In this document: in pieces, positions 1-7,975 of the stretch
How positions within the stretch are numbered: position 1 is the stretch's first letter
How the letters are laid out: each line of letters starts with the position of its first letter
From: an uncultured Collinsella sp.
Lineage (GTDB): Bacteria; Actinomycetota; Coriobacteriia; Coriobacteriales; Coriobacteriaceae
Direction of reading: 5' to 3'
Assembly: GCA_900550835.1 (NCBI GenBank)
Contig: URTP01000003.1
Location: forward strand, 1-31,194
DNA length: 31,194 nucleotides
The notes under the pieces: generated by a model
Database searches by the model: none
The model's input: only the letters and a program-made list of their open reading frames with translations
Told to the model about the DNA's origin: nothing
Position numbers and translations under genes: made by a program

Positions 1-8
1 AGCTTGTC

Positions 9-42
9 AAAAAAGCGGTCGGCGCGCAGGTGCGCCGACCGC
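9..42 (-). terminator. Intrinsic terminator of gyrB-gyrA
   Basis: An 11-bp GC-rich stem (15-25 pairs perfectly with 32-42, loop 26-31) is followed on the minus strand by six T residues (plus-strand A run 9-14). It lies 40 bases past the gyrA stop codon, so it is the natural end of the gyrB-gyrA transcript. Confidence 0.85.
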
Positions 43-82
43 CGATATAAGAGGTCTGATGATTTTTACCAGCTAGGGCCTC

Positions 83-2821
83 TTACTCGTCTAGGAGATC
101 CTCTGGTATGTCGTTGCCGTCGCCTAGGTCGACTGGGGCCTCTTCGGTGTCGGCGGCGGCCTCGGCGCCTTCGCCTTCGGGTTTTTCCTTGGCTGCCGTC
201 ATGCGGGCTACGGCGCAGATGCGGTCGTTGTCGTCGACGGTCATCATCTTGACGCCCTGGGTAGCGCGGCCAGTCTGGCTGATCTCGTCGGTCTTGACGC
301 GAATGACCGTCGCGCCCTCCGTCACGATGAACAACTCGTGCTGCGGGCCCACCGTCTTCATGGCCGCGAGGTTGCCCTTACGCTCGGTCATTTGGATGGT
401 GTAGACGCCCTGGCCGCCGCGATTCTGCTCCGGGTATTCCGCGACCGGCGTGCGCTTGCCGTAGCCGCGCTCGGTGATGACGAATAGATCGCCGTTGCCG
501 TTAGTGACTTCCATGCCCAGAACGCTCACGCCGTCCTTCATACCGATACCGCGAACGCCGCTAGTATCGCGGCCGGTGGCGCGCACCTGCTCCTCGGAGA
601 ACATGATCGCCTTGCCCGCGGTGGTGGCCAGGATAATCTTGTCGCCCTCGCGCACGCGGCGCACGTTCAGCAGCGCGTCGTCGTCACGCAGGTTGATAGC
701 GATCAGGCCGTCGCGGCGGCTGCGGTCATATGCGCTCATTACGGTCTTCTTGACCATGCCGCTCTTGGTGGCAAACATCAGGTACTCGTCGGCAGGGAAC
801 TCGCGGCAGCTGATGACGCTCGCGATCTTCTCGCCCTCCTCGAAGGGCAGCAGGTTGACGATTGCGGTACCGCGCGCCTGGCGCGTACCCACCGGCAGCT
901 CGTGCACCTTCAGGCGATAGACCTTACCCTTGCTCGAGAAGAACAGCACGTACTCGTGCGTGGACGCGATGAACATCTCGTCGATGACGTCGTCCTCTTT
1001 GAGGTTGACGCCCGACACGCCCTTGCCGCCGCGCTTCTGGGCGCGGTAGGCGGCCACCGGGATGCGCTTGACATAGCCGGTGTGGGTGATGGTCACGACC
1101 ATGTCCTCATCGGCAATGAGGTCCTCGACGTCCAGGTCCTTCTCGACATGGCTGATCTCGGTGCGGCGCTTATCGCCGAACTTCTTGGAGATCTCGCGCA
1201 TCTCTTCCTTAATGACGCCCAGGATCTTCTCCTCGTGCGCCAGCAGGTCCTCGTAGTAGGCGATGGCGCGGCGCAGGCCGTCCAGCTCTTCCTGGATCTT
1301 GTCGCGCTCCAGGCCGGTCAGGCGGCGCAGCTTCATCTCGAGGATGGCCGTGGTCTGCTCGGGCGTAAAGCCAAAGCGCTCGATCAGGCGGCTGCTGGCC
1401 TCGGAGTCGGTCTGCGAGGAGCGGATGATGCTGATGACCTCGTCGATATGGTCAAGGGCCATCAGGTAGCCCTCAAGGATATGCGCGCGGGCCTGGGCCT
1501 TCTTAAGGTCGAAGCGGGTGCGGCGGGTGACGACGTCGACCTGGTGGTCGATGTAGTGCTGCAGCATCTCGCGCAGACTCAGGCATTTGGGAACGCCGTT
1601 GACAAGCGCCAGGTTGTTGGCGCCAAAGGTCGTCTGCAGCGAGGTGTACTTGTACAGGTTGTTGAGCACGACCTGCGGGATGACGCCCTTCTTGAGTTCG
1701 ATGACCAGACGGATACCCTTCTGGTTGGACTCATCGCGCATATCCGAGATACCCTCGATGCGCTTGTCGTTGACGAGCTGGGCGATCTTCTCCTGCAGGG
1801 TGCCCTTGTTGACCATGTAGGGAATCTCGGTAAAGACCAGGCGGCTGCGGCCGGTCTTGGTGGACTCCACGTGAGCCTTGGCGCGCACGGTAATGGAGCC
1901 ACGGCCGGTCTCGTAGCTCTGCTTAATACCGGCACTGCCCATGATGATAGCGCCGGTGGGGAAGTCCGGACCGGGCATGATCTGCATGAGCTCGTCGACA
2001 GTGGCGTCGGGATTATCGATCAGGTAGCAGGTTGCCTCGATCGCCTCGGTGAGGTTATGCGGGGCGATATTGGTGGCCATGCCGACGGCGATGCCCTGGC
2101 TGCCGTTGACCAGCAGGTTGGGGAAGCGCGCAGGCAGCGCCTGAGGCTCGGCGAGCGATTCGTCGTAGTTGGGCTGCCAGTCGACGGTATCCTTCTGCAA
2201 GTCACGCAGCAATTCCATGGCGGGCTTTGCCAGGCGGCTCTCGGTGTAACGCATGGCCGCCGCGCCGTCGCCGTCGATGTTACCGAAGTTGCCGTGACCG
2301 TCGATGAGCGGCGTGCGCATGGAGAACCACTGCGCCAGGCGGACCATGGCCTCGTAGACCGCGGAGTCGCCATGCGGGTGGTACTTACCGATAACTTCGC
2401 CGACCGTCCAGGCCGACTTCTTGTGCGGACGGTTGGGGTAGATGCCGCTCTCGTTCATCGCGTACAGGATGCGGCGGTGCACCGGCTTTAGGCCGTCGCG
2501 CACGTCCGGCAGGGCGCGCGCCGTGATGACCGACATCGAATACTCGATAAACGACTGCTTCATCTCGCGACCGAACTCCGAAATCTGGAGCTGGCCGCCA
2601 TTGATATCCTCGCCGGCCGAGGCGCCACGGTCGACTTCGCCAAAGCTCTCCTCGAGCTCACCGTCGTCCTCTTCCTCGTCATCATCGGCATCGGGGTTAT
2701 AGGCGTCCGGATCGCCGTCCTCGCCCTGCTCAGCACGGGCAAGCAGGCGCCTCAGATCGTCGGGCATGCCGGCGTCGCCGGCCTCGCCCATGCCCTCGTT
2801 ATTGTTGATATCGTCTGCCAC
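83..2821 (-). CDS. gyrA: DNA gyrase subunit A with acidic N-terminal extension
   Basis: GyrA is the DNA-breaking and rejoining subunit of gyrase (A2B2), which introduces negative supercoils. The 912-residue product has the quinolone-region motif HPHGDSAVYEA near residues 148-158, the catalytic tyrosine in AAMRYTE (Tyr192, equivalent to E. coli Tyr122) and the GyrA box as QKRGGKG, which marks it as gyrase rather than topoisomerase IV. The quinolone positions read Ser153 and Glu157 (E. coli 83 and 87), an apparently susceptible state. The first ~75 residues are an Asp/Glu-rich extension absent from typical GyrA, and the C-terminus is also acidic. The start is GTG at 2821, preceded by AGGAGGT on the minus strand, 11 bases after the gyrB stop, so the two genes are co-transcribed. 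Confidence 0.97.
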   Translation of the reverse strand: MADDINNNEGMGEAGDAGMPDDLRRLLARAEQGEDGDPDAYNPDADDDEEEDDGELEESFGEVDRGASAGEDINGGQLQISEFGREMKQSFIEYSMSVITARALPDVRDGLKPVHRRILYAMNESGIYPNRPHKKSAWTVGEVIGKYHPHGDSAVYEAMVRLAQWFSMRTPLIDGHGNFGNIDGDGAAAMRYTESRLAKPAMELLRDLQKDTVDWQPNYDESLAEPQALPARFPNLLVNGSQGIAVGMATNIAPHNLTEAIEATCYLIDNPDATVDELMQIMPGPDFPTGAIIMGSAGIKQSYETGRGSITVRAKAHVESTKTGRSRLVFTEIPYMVNKGTLQEKIAQLVNDKRIEGISDMRDESNQKGIRLVIELKKGVIPQVVLNNLYKYTSLQTTFGANNLALVNGVPKCLSLREMLQHYIDHQVDVVTRRTRFDLKKAQARAHILEGYLMALDHIDEVISIIRSSQTDSEASSRLIERFGFTPEQTTAILEMKLRRLTGLERDKIQEELDGLRRAIAYYEDLLAHEEKILGVIKEEMREISKKFGDKRRTEISHVEKDLDVEDLIADEDMVVTITHTGYVKRIPVAAYRAQKRGGKGVSGVNLKEDDVIDEMFIASTHEYVLFFSSKGKVYRLKVHELPVGTRQARGTAIVNLLPFEEGEKIASVISCREFPADEYLMFATKSGMVKKTVMSAYDRSRRDGLIAINLRDDDALLNVRRVREGDKIILATTAGKAIMFSEEQVRATGRDTSGVRGIGMKDGVSVLGMEVTNGNGDLFVITERGYGKRTPVAEYPEQNRGGQGVYTIQMTERKGNLAAMKTVGPQHELFIVTEGATVIRVKTDEISQTGRATQGVKMMTVDDNDRICAVARMTAAKEKPEGEGAEAAADTEEAPVDLGDGNDIPEDLLDE

Positions 2822-2832
2822 GTTACCTCCTC

Positions 2833-4863
2833 TTAAGCATCAAGGAAACGCGCGTCATGCGCATGTTTTTCAATGTACTCGCGGCGATAGCCGACCTCGG
2901 AACCCATCAGCTCGCGCACGGCGCGGTCTGCCACCACGGCGTCCTCGATCGACACACGCTGCAGAATGCGGGTCTTGGGGTCCATCGTCGTCGAGGCAAG
3001 CTGCTTGGGGTCCATCTCGCCCAGGCCCTTGTAGCGCTGGACGGTATAGCCCTTGCGCTTTTTGGTGATCTTGCCGTCCTTGGCCTTGCCGTCCTCGTCG
3101 TTATCGTCGGGGTTCAGTCCCAGACCCTGGATGGTGTCGCGCAGGATCTCGTCTTCGGGCTGGCGGCCGTTGGGATACACGTAGTGGATCTTGTTGCGCA
3201 CTTTGATGCCAAAGATGGGCGGACAGGCAACATAGACGTAGCCGGCATCGATCAGCGGACGCATGTACTTGTAGAAGAACGTCAGCAGCAGGATGCGGAT
3301 ATGCGCACCGTCGACGTCTGCATCGGTCATGATGATGATCTTGTGGTAGCGAGCCTTAGTGATATCGAAGTCGCCGCCGTCGCCGGCACTCGTCGTGACA
3401 CCGCAGCCGATCGCGGTAATCAGCGACTGGATGGTGTCGCTCGAGAACGCGCGATGGTCACCAACGCGTTCGACGTTCAGAATCTTGCCGCGCAGGGGCA
3501 GAATCGCCTGGATGTCTCGGCGACGGCCGTCCTTGGCCGAACCGCCTGCCGAGTCACCCTCTACGATGAAGAGCTCGGTCAGCTCGGCATCGCGCACCGA
3601 GCAGTCAGCGAGCTTACCGGGCAGGGACGCCGTCTCGAGCAGGCTCTTGCGGCGGGTCGCCTCGCGCGCCTTGCGGGCGGCGTTGCGCGCCTTGCAGGCC
3701 TGTTGCGCCTTCTTGACAATCTCGCGGGCGGGCTTGGGATGCTCCTCCAAGTAATCGGCGAGGCCGTCGGTCACGATCTTGAGCGTGAGCGCGCGCATAT
3801 AGGAGCTACCGAGCTTTGCCTTGGTCTGGCCCTCAAACTGAGGATCGGGCAGCTTGACCGAGATAACGGCCGAAAGGCCCTCGCGCACATCGTCGCCGGT
3901 CAGGTTGGCGTCTTTTTCCTTGAGCAGGTTCTGCTTGCGCGCGTAATCGTTGATTACGCGGGTGAGCGCGGTGCGGAAGCCCTCAAGGTGCATGCCGCCC
4001 TCGGGAGTGTAGATGTCGTTGGCGAACGACATGACGTTCTCGCCGTAGCCGCTATTCCACTGCAGGGAAACCTCGACCTCGCCCATCTTGGTCACAGGCG
4101 CGTCCGGATCCGATTTACCCTCGATGTAGATGGGCTCCTTAAAGGCCTCGGGGACATCCTTGCCCTCATTGAGGAACTTGACGAAGTCGATGATGCCGCC
4201 GGCATAGCAAAACTCCTCCACATGGGGAGTCGCCTCGCGCTCGTCGGTCAGCACAATCTTGAGGTTCTTGTTGAGGAATGCCGTCTCCTGCAGACGGTTG
4301 TGCAGCGTGTCGAAATCGTAGATGCAGGTCTCGAAGATCTCGTCGTCGGGCCAGAAGCTGACAGTGGTACCCGTCGTCTCCGAAGTGCCCACGACCTCCA
4401 TCTTCTTGACGGTCTTGCCGCGCGAAAACTCCATCTCGTAGATGTTGCCATCGCGGCATACCTGTACGACCACGCGCTTGGACAGGGCGTTGACGACGGA
4501 GATGCCCACGCCGTGCAGTCCGCCCGAGACCTTGTAGGCCGAGTTATCGAACTTACCGCCGGCGTGCAGGATCGTCATGACGACCTCGAGCGTCGGGATC
4601 TTTTTGATAGGATGCTCGTCGACGGGGATGCCGCGACCGTTGTCGACGACCGTGATGGAGTTGTCGGCGTGGACCGTCACCTGAATCTCGGTGCAGAAAC
4701 CGGCCATGGCCTCGTCGACGGAGTTGTCAACGATCTCCCACACCAGGTGATGAAGACCGCTGGCGCTCGTCGAGCCAATGTACATGCCCGGGCGCTTACG
4801 AACGGCCTCGAGACCTTCGAGAATCTTAATCTCGCCGCCATCGTAATCGTTTTCGTTTGCCAC
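2833..4863 (-). CDS. gyrB: DNA gyrase subunit B
   Basis: GyrB is the ATPase subunit of gyrase. The 676-residue product has the GHKL ATP site (EIVDN with Asn47, DNGRGIP at 75-81, GGLHGVG at 114-120). It also has a Toprim domain with ELFIVEGDSAGGS near residue 430 and the metal-binding DADVDG near 511, then QRYKGLGEMDP. Its length fits the short Gram-positive form. A charged Asp/Lys-rich stretch lies just before the QRYKGLGEM motif. The start is GTG at 4863 with AGGAGG a few bases upstream on the minus strand. It leads the gyrB-gyrA pair and lies just beyond a terminator that closes the recF-dciA transcript, so it should have its own promoter, probably within 4864-4915. I saw no convincing hexamers there. 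Confidence 0.97.
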   Translation of the reverse strand: MANENDYDGGEIKILEGLEAVRKRPGMYIGSTSASGLHHLVWEIVDNSVDEAMAGFCTEIQVTVHADNSITVVDNGRGIPVDEHPIKKIPTLEVVMTILHAGGKFDNSAYKVSGGLHGVGISVVNALSKRVVVQVCRDGNIYEMEFSRGKTVKKMEVVGTSETTGTTVSFWPDDEIFETCIYDFDTLHNRLQETAFLNKNLKIVLTDEREATPHVEEFCYAGGIIDFVKFLNEGKDVPEAFKEPIYIEGKSDPDAPVTKMGEVEVSLQWNSGYGENVMSFANDIYTPEGGMHLEGFRTALTRVINDYARKQNLLKEKDANLTGDDVREGLSAVISVKLPDPQFEGQTKAKLGSSYMRALTLKIVTDGLADYLEEHPKPAREIVKKAQQACKARNAARKAREATRRKSLLETASLPGKLADCSVRDAELTELFIVEGDSAGGSAKDGRRRDIQAILPLRGKILNVERVGDHRAFSSDTIQSLITAIGCGVTTSAGDGGDFDITKARYHKIIIMTDADVDGAHIRILLLTFFYKYMRPLIDAGYVYVACPPIFGIKVRNKIHYVYPNGRQPEDEILRDTIQGLGLNPDDNDEDGKAKDGKITKKRKGYTVQRYKGLGEMDPKQLASTTMDPKTRILQRVSIEDAVVADRAVRELMGSEVGYRREYIEKHAHDARFLDA

Positions 4864-4912
4864 ACGTCCTCCTTCAGTTAAGAAAATGTGTACAGCCTTA
4901 CTAGTTTATCGT

Positions 4913-4941
4913 AAAAAAATACCCTCGGGGACGAGGGTATT
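4913..4941 (-). terminator. Intrinsic terminator after the dnaN-recF-dciA run
   Basis: A 10-bp stem (4918-4927 with 4932-4941, loop GGGA) is followed on the minus strand by a run of seven T residues (plus A run 4913-4919). It lies 27 bases past the stop of the DUF721 gene and separates that transcript from gyrB. Confidence 0.85.
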
Positions 4942-4968
4942 TGGCTCTACAAGGCCACCAGATGCGAT

Positions 4969-5532
4969 TTAAGGCTCTTTTTTGCCCTGCACGCCCTTGG
5001 CCCACTCGGCACTGGCTCTCATGGCGTTCTCGAGGGCCTCGCGCAGTTTTTGGTCCTCGATGGGTGCCACCTGGCGCTCGATCTCGGCACGCTCGGCACC
5101 GCTTAGGTCGGCATGCGGAGCCGGCGGACGCTCGGCCATGGCAGGGCGCAGGCGCTCTTTGGCGGCGGGCGGTGTGTGGCCGGGGGCGGTCGTCTTGAAC
5201 ACCAGCCCGTCGACGTGCGCGCCGGCGCGCTCCATGCGCGCGCGGATAATCTCGCGCAAAAGTGTCATCTCCTGCGTCCATGAGGGCGAATCGAGGTACA
5301 CCAGCAGTTCGTTGGACTCGGGCAGGTAGCGCAGGCCCGTCACGTGGCGTCCCTCGCGCGTGCCCGAGCACACCGCATTCCAGGCGCGATAGACCGCACG
5401 AGACTCCTCTGCAGCCTCCATCTGCGCGCGGCGCTCAGGTGTCGCGGACGCCAGGATGCGCTGACGCTCGGCATCCAAAAAGCCGCCAAAGGCCACCGTT
5501 CCGTTCTCGCGCTCGTAATTAGCACGTCCCAC
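4969..5532 (-). CDS. DUF721 / DciA-like protein
   Basis: This 187-residue protein carries a DUF721-type core at about residues 45-112: a WNAV..G entry, then a strand-rich segment ending LLVYLDSPSWTQEM, then a Leu/Arg-rich helix. In other bacteria DciA proteins of this family help load the replicative helicase DnaB at the origin; that role is known for the family and inferred here. The rest of the protein is charged and Pro/Ala-rich, probably disordered, with a helical C-terminal tail. The start is GTG at 5532, overlapping the end of recF by 14 bases with an AAGGTGG-type ribosome site inside recF, so it is translationally coupled. The same recF-DUF721-gyrB order is common in Actinobacteria. 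Confidence 0.85.
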   Translation of the reverse strand: MGRANYERENGTVAFGGFLDAERQRILASATPERRAQMEAAEESRAVYRAWNAVCSGTREGRHVTGLRYLPESNELLVYLDSPSWTQEMTLLREIIRARMERAGAHVDGLVFKTTAPGHTPPAAKERLRPAMAERPPAPHADLSGAERAEIERQVAPIEDQKLREALENAMRASAEWAKGVQGKKEP

Positions 5533-6625
5533 CCATGCTCACCACCTTGGCTCGATCAAGCAGGTCATCGGTAAAATACCCCAGATTGGTGGTGGTTATG
5601 ACCGTCTGGATATCATCACCGATCAGCTGCAGAAAAGCGCCTCGGCGCCCGGCGTCGAGCTCGCTCATCACGTCGTCCAAAAGCAGCAGCGGCGCGGTGC
5701 CCAGGATATCGCGCGCCACGGCCACTTCTGCCACCTTCCAGGCAAGCACCAGCGTTCGCTGCTGGCCCTGGCTGGCAAATGAACGGGCCGACCGGCCCGC
5801 GACGGAAAACTCGATCTCGTCGCGATGCGGACCCACGAGCGTCACGCCGCGGCGAATCTCCTCGTCGGCGCGCTCATCGAGCGCCGAGAGCATGCGCTCA
5901 TACGCCCAGCCCCTGAGCTCGTCGCGATCCTCGGTGCCAGGCAGGTCGCCAAGCGTGGACACATAGGACACGCCGGCGGGCTCGCCGGATGCCACGCGGC
6001 CATAGGCATCGCGCACATGACCCGACAGCCGGTCGAGCAGGGACAGACGATGCACGAGCAGGGCCGAACCGGCGCGGGCGATAGATTCGTTCCAGGCGCC
6101 GAGCATCTCGCGGCAGCACCAGGTCTCCTTGAGCAGGGCATTGCGCTGGGTCACGCAGCGCCCGTAGGCACTGGCCAGATCGGCATAGCGCGCACTCAGC
6201 TGAACGCCAAAGTCATCAAGTGCGGTGCGGCGCACGCTGGCGCCCCGCTTGACCATATCCAGGTGGTCCGGGCAAAACAGCACGCTCGGCAGCACCCCGC
6301 GCACGCCGGACGCAGCGCAGCGCTTGCCGTTGCGGCTAAACGAACGCTTGCCGTCTTCCACGCTCAGTCCCATGTCCAGCACACGCCCATCACCTTCGAG
6401 CCTCAGCTCGACCTTGCATGAGCCCGTGCCGTCGTGCACGAGCTCTGCTGCGGTCGGATGCCTAAACGAGGCGCCGCTCGTCAGCAGCTGCAGCGCCTCT
6501 ATGAGGTTGGTCTTTCCCGCCGCGTTGGGACCCGCGAGCACTGTCACACCGTCGCTCAGGGCAAGGCGATAGCTGTCGAAGCTGCGATAGCGCGCAACGG
6601 AAAGATCGCGTGCGAACATGGTCAT
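5519..6625 (-). CDS. recF: DNA replication and repair protein RecF
   Basis: RecF is an SMC-like ATPase that helps RecOR load RecA at single-stranded gaps. The 368-residue product has Walker A GPNAAGKT at 32-39, the ABC signature region FASQGQQRT at 283-291 and Walker B LLLLDD ending at Asp318, followed by the D-loop SELD. Length and motif order are normal. The start at 6625 (MTM) lies 8 bases after the dnaN stop. A second in-frame ATG two codons later (6619) gives MFARDL, and no clear ribosome site decides between them. The gene is probably translated by coupling to dnaN. Confidence 0.96.
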   Translation of the reverse strand: MTMFARDLSVARYRSFDSYRLALSDGVTVLAGPNAAGKTNLIEALQLLTSGASFRHPTAAELVHDGTGSCKVELRLEGDGRVLDMGLSVEDGKRSFSRNGKRCAASGVRGVLPSVLFCPDHLDMVKRGASVRRTALDDFGVQLSARYADLASAYGRCVTQRNALLKETWCCREMLGAWNESIARAGSALLVHRLSLLDRLSGHVRDAYGRVASGEPAGVSYVSTLGDLPGTEDRDELRGWAYERMLSALDERADEEIRRGVTLVGPHRDEIEFSVAGRSARSFASQGQQRTLVLAWKVAEVAVARDILGTAPLLLLDDVMSELDAGRRGAFLQLIGDDIQTVITTTNLGYFTDDLLDRAKVVSMGGTC

Positions 6626-6633
6626 GGTCAGTG

Positions 6634-7737
6634 CTAGATGCGTACCGGCATGACCAGGTACAGGTAGTTGATCTTGTCGTAGGACTTGAAGATGCCAGCC
6701 TGCGAATAGCTCTTGAGCTCCAGCGTGATCTCCTTCTCCTTGGATAGGGCATTGAGGCAGCCAAAGATGTAGTGGTAGTTGAAGGCGATGGTGCCCGACT
6801 CGCCCTCGGCTTCGACATCGATCGTCTCCTGCGCCAGATCCTGGTCGTTGGAAATGGAGGACAGGCCCATCTGGCCGTTCTCGACGTCAATCTCAAACTT
6901 GACAGCGGGGTTGGCGCTCGCGATAACGGCCACACGTTTAAGGGCGGCGTTAAAGGCGGCTACGTCGATCTTGACGCTCGTCACGCACGAATCGGGGATG
7001 AGCCGCTTGTAGTTGGGGTACACGCCCTCGATGCGACGCGACACGTAGGTGGTGTTGCCGGCCTCGAAGACGACCTGGGTGTCGGTAGCCCCGATCATGA
7101 TGGTCGCCTGGCTGGCCATGATGTTCAGCGCGTCGTTAAAGGCGTCAGCCGGAACGTTGAGCTCAAAGGAGCCCTCGAGGGTCGAGGTCTCGACCTGCGT
7201 ATCGCACACGGCCAAGCGGAAGGAATCGGTCGCCACCAGGCGTACGGTGTTGTTCTCGACCTTCATGTGCACGCCGCCCAGGATGGGGCGAGCCTTGTCG
7301 GTCGAGGTGACGCGCCACACGCGGCCGACCATTTCGGACAAGACATCGGTCGGCAGCTCCACGGCACTCTCGATGGCATAGGCCGGAAACTCGGGGAAGT
7401 CATTGGCATCGAGCGTGTTCAGCCTAAAAGAGCTCTTCTCGCAACCAATCAGCACCTGGCGCTCGGACAGCTCAAAGGTGACCGGGGCATCGGGGAGGGT
7501 CTTGGTGATATTGGAGAGCATCTTACAGGGGATAACCATCTCGCCCTCTTCTTCGACATGCGCCGCGATGCGATGACGGATCGAGATGGTGTAGTTAGAG
7601 GTCTGGAATTCCAAGATGCCGTCTTGGGCCTTAACGAGCACGCCCGACAGGATGGGGAGGGTGGATGCCGAAGCGACACCCTTCATAACGACGCCGATGG
7701 CTTGTGTAAGCGAGCTCTGGCTGACGGTGAACTTCAT
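6634..7737 (-). CDS. dnaN: DNA polymerase III beta sliding clamp
   Basis: DnaN forms the ring clamp that tethers the polymerase to DNA. The 367-residue protein has the family's normal length and three-domain pattern, opening MKFTVSQSSLTQAI and ending in the typical clamp C-terminus YLYLVMPVRI, which packs near the partner-binding pocket. The start is ATG at 7737, with AAAGG about 9 bases upstream on the minus strand. It is separated from dnaA by a 238-base AT-rich gap with origin-like motifs and followed closely by recF. Confidence 0.97.
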   Translation of the reverse strand: MKFTVSQSSLTQAIGVVMKGVASASTLPILSGVLVKAQDGILEFQTSNYTISIRHRIAAHVEEEGEMVIPCKMLSNITKTLPDAPVTFELSERQVLIGCEKSSFRLNTLDANDFPEFPAYAIESAVELPTDVLSEMVGRVWRVTSTDKARPILGGVHMKVENNTVRLVATDSFRLAVCDTQVETSTLEGSFELNVPADAFNDALNIMASQATIMIGATDTQVVFEAGNTTYVSRRIEGVYPNYKRLIPDSCVTSVKIDVAAFNAALKRVAVIASANPAVKFEIDVENGQMGLSSISNDQDLAQETIDVEAEGESGTIAFNYHYIFGCLNALSKEKEITLELKSYSQAGIFKSYDKINYLYLVMPVRI

Positions 7738-7769
7738 CTTTTAATACCTTTCTATAGATATAAATATCT

Positions 7770-7784
7770 TAATAATAGTAATAG
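7770..7784 (+). promoter_or_regulatory. DnaA-trio-like repeat
   Basis: The 15 bases read TAA TAA TAG TAA TAG, inside the most AT-rich part of the dnaA-dnaN gap. DnaA-trios (3'-GAT-type triplets next to a DnaA box) guide DnaA onto single-stranded DNA in Bacillus. The repeat orientation, with a box-like sequence on its 3' side, fits that arrangement. Chance occurrence in AT-rich DNA cannot be excluded. Confidence 0.45.
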
Positions 7785-7949
7785 CACTGACGAAACTGTT
7801 GATTACTCCCAAAGACGCAGGTCGGACCCAGAAAGAGAATCGACAGCAACCTGTGTGCAACAGGGGTGGTTTTCCACGTTCAAAACCTGCGCAAAACTTT
7901 TCATCACCGCGGGTTGGGTTTTAGACACCTTATGCCCGTGGTTTCGACA

Positions 7950-7961
7950 AGTTTTCAACAG
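7950..7961 (-). promoter_or_regulatory. DnaA-box-like 12-mer CTGTTGAAAACT
   Basis: On the minus strand this reads CTGTTGAAAACT. Identical copies occur at 11152-11163 and 11205-11216 on the plus strand beyond dnaA. The core TTTTCAACA differs from the classical TTATCCACA box at two of nine positions. Confidence 0.5.
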
Positions 7962-7975
7962 CTGTGTCCATTTAC

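Larger units (their letters stand above)
7738..7975. other. Candidate oriC segment between dnaA and dnaN
   Basis: This 238-base gap has no gene. Its dnaN-proximal end (7741-7785) is strongly AT-rich. It contains TAATAATAGTAATAG at 7770-7784, five TAA/TAG trinucleotides in register like the DnaA-trio element of bacterial unwinding regions. A DnaA-box-like TGTTGATTA follows 12 bases later (7797-7805). Further box-like 9-mers are TTTTCCACG (7870-7878), TTTTCATCA (7898-7906) and TTTTCAACA (7952-7960). By comparison with other Gram-positive origins, this is a plausible unwinding half of a bipartite oriC whose other half lies beyond dnaA. No origin function is shown directly. Confidence 0.6.

Noticed and set aside
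902..2491. Long open frame (529 codons) on the plus strand opposite gyrA
   Set aside because: It is antisense to an unmistakable gyrA, has a composition typical of GC-rich shadow frames and no recognisable family.
2857..4881. Open frame of 674 codons on the plus strand opposite gyrB
   Set aside because: It is antisense to all of gyrB; the length follows from codon bias of a high-GC gene, and no domain is visible.
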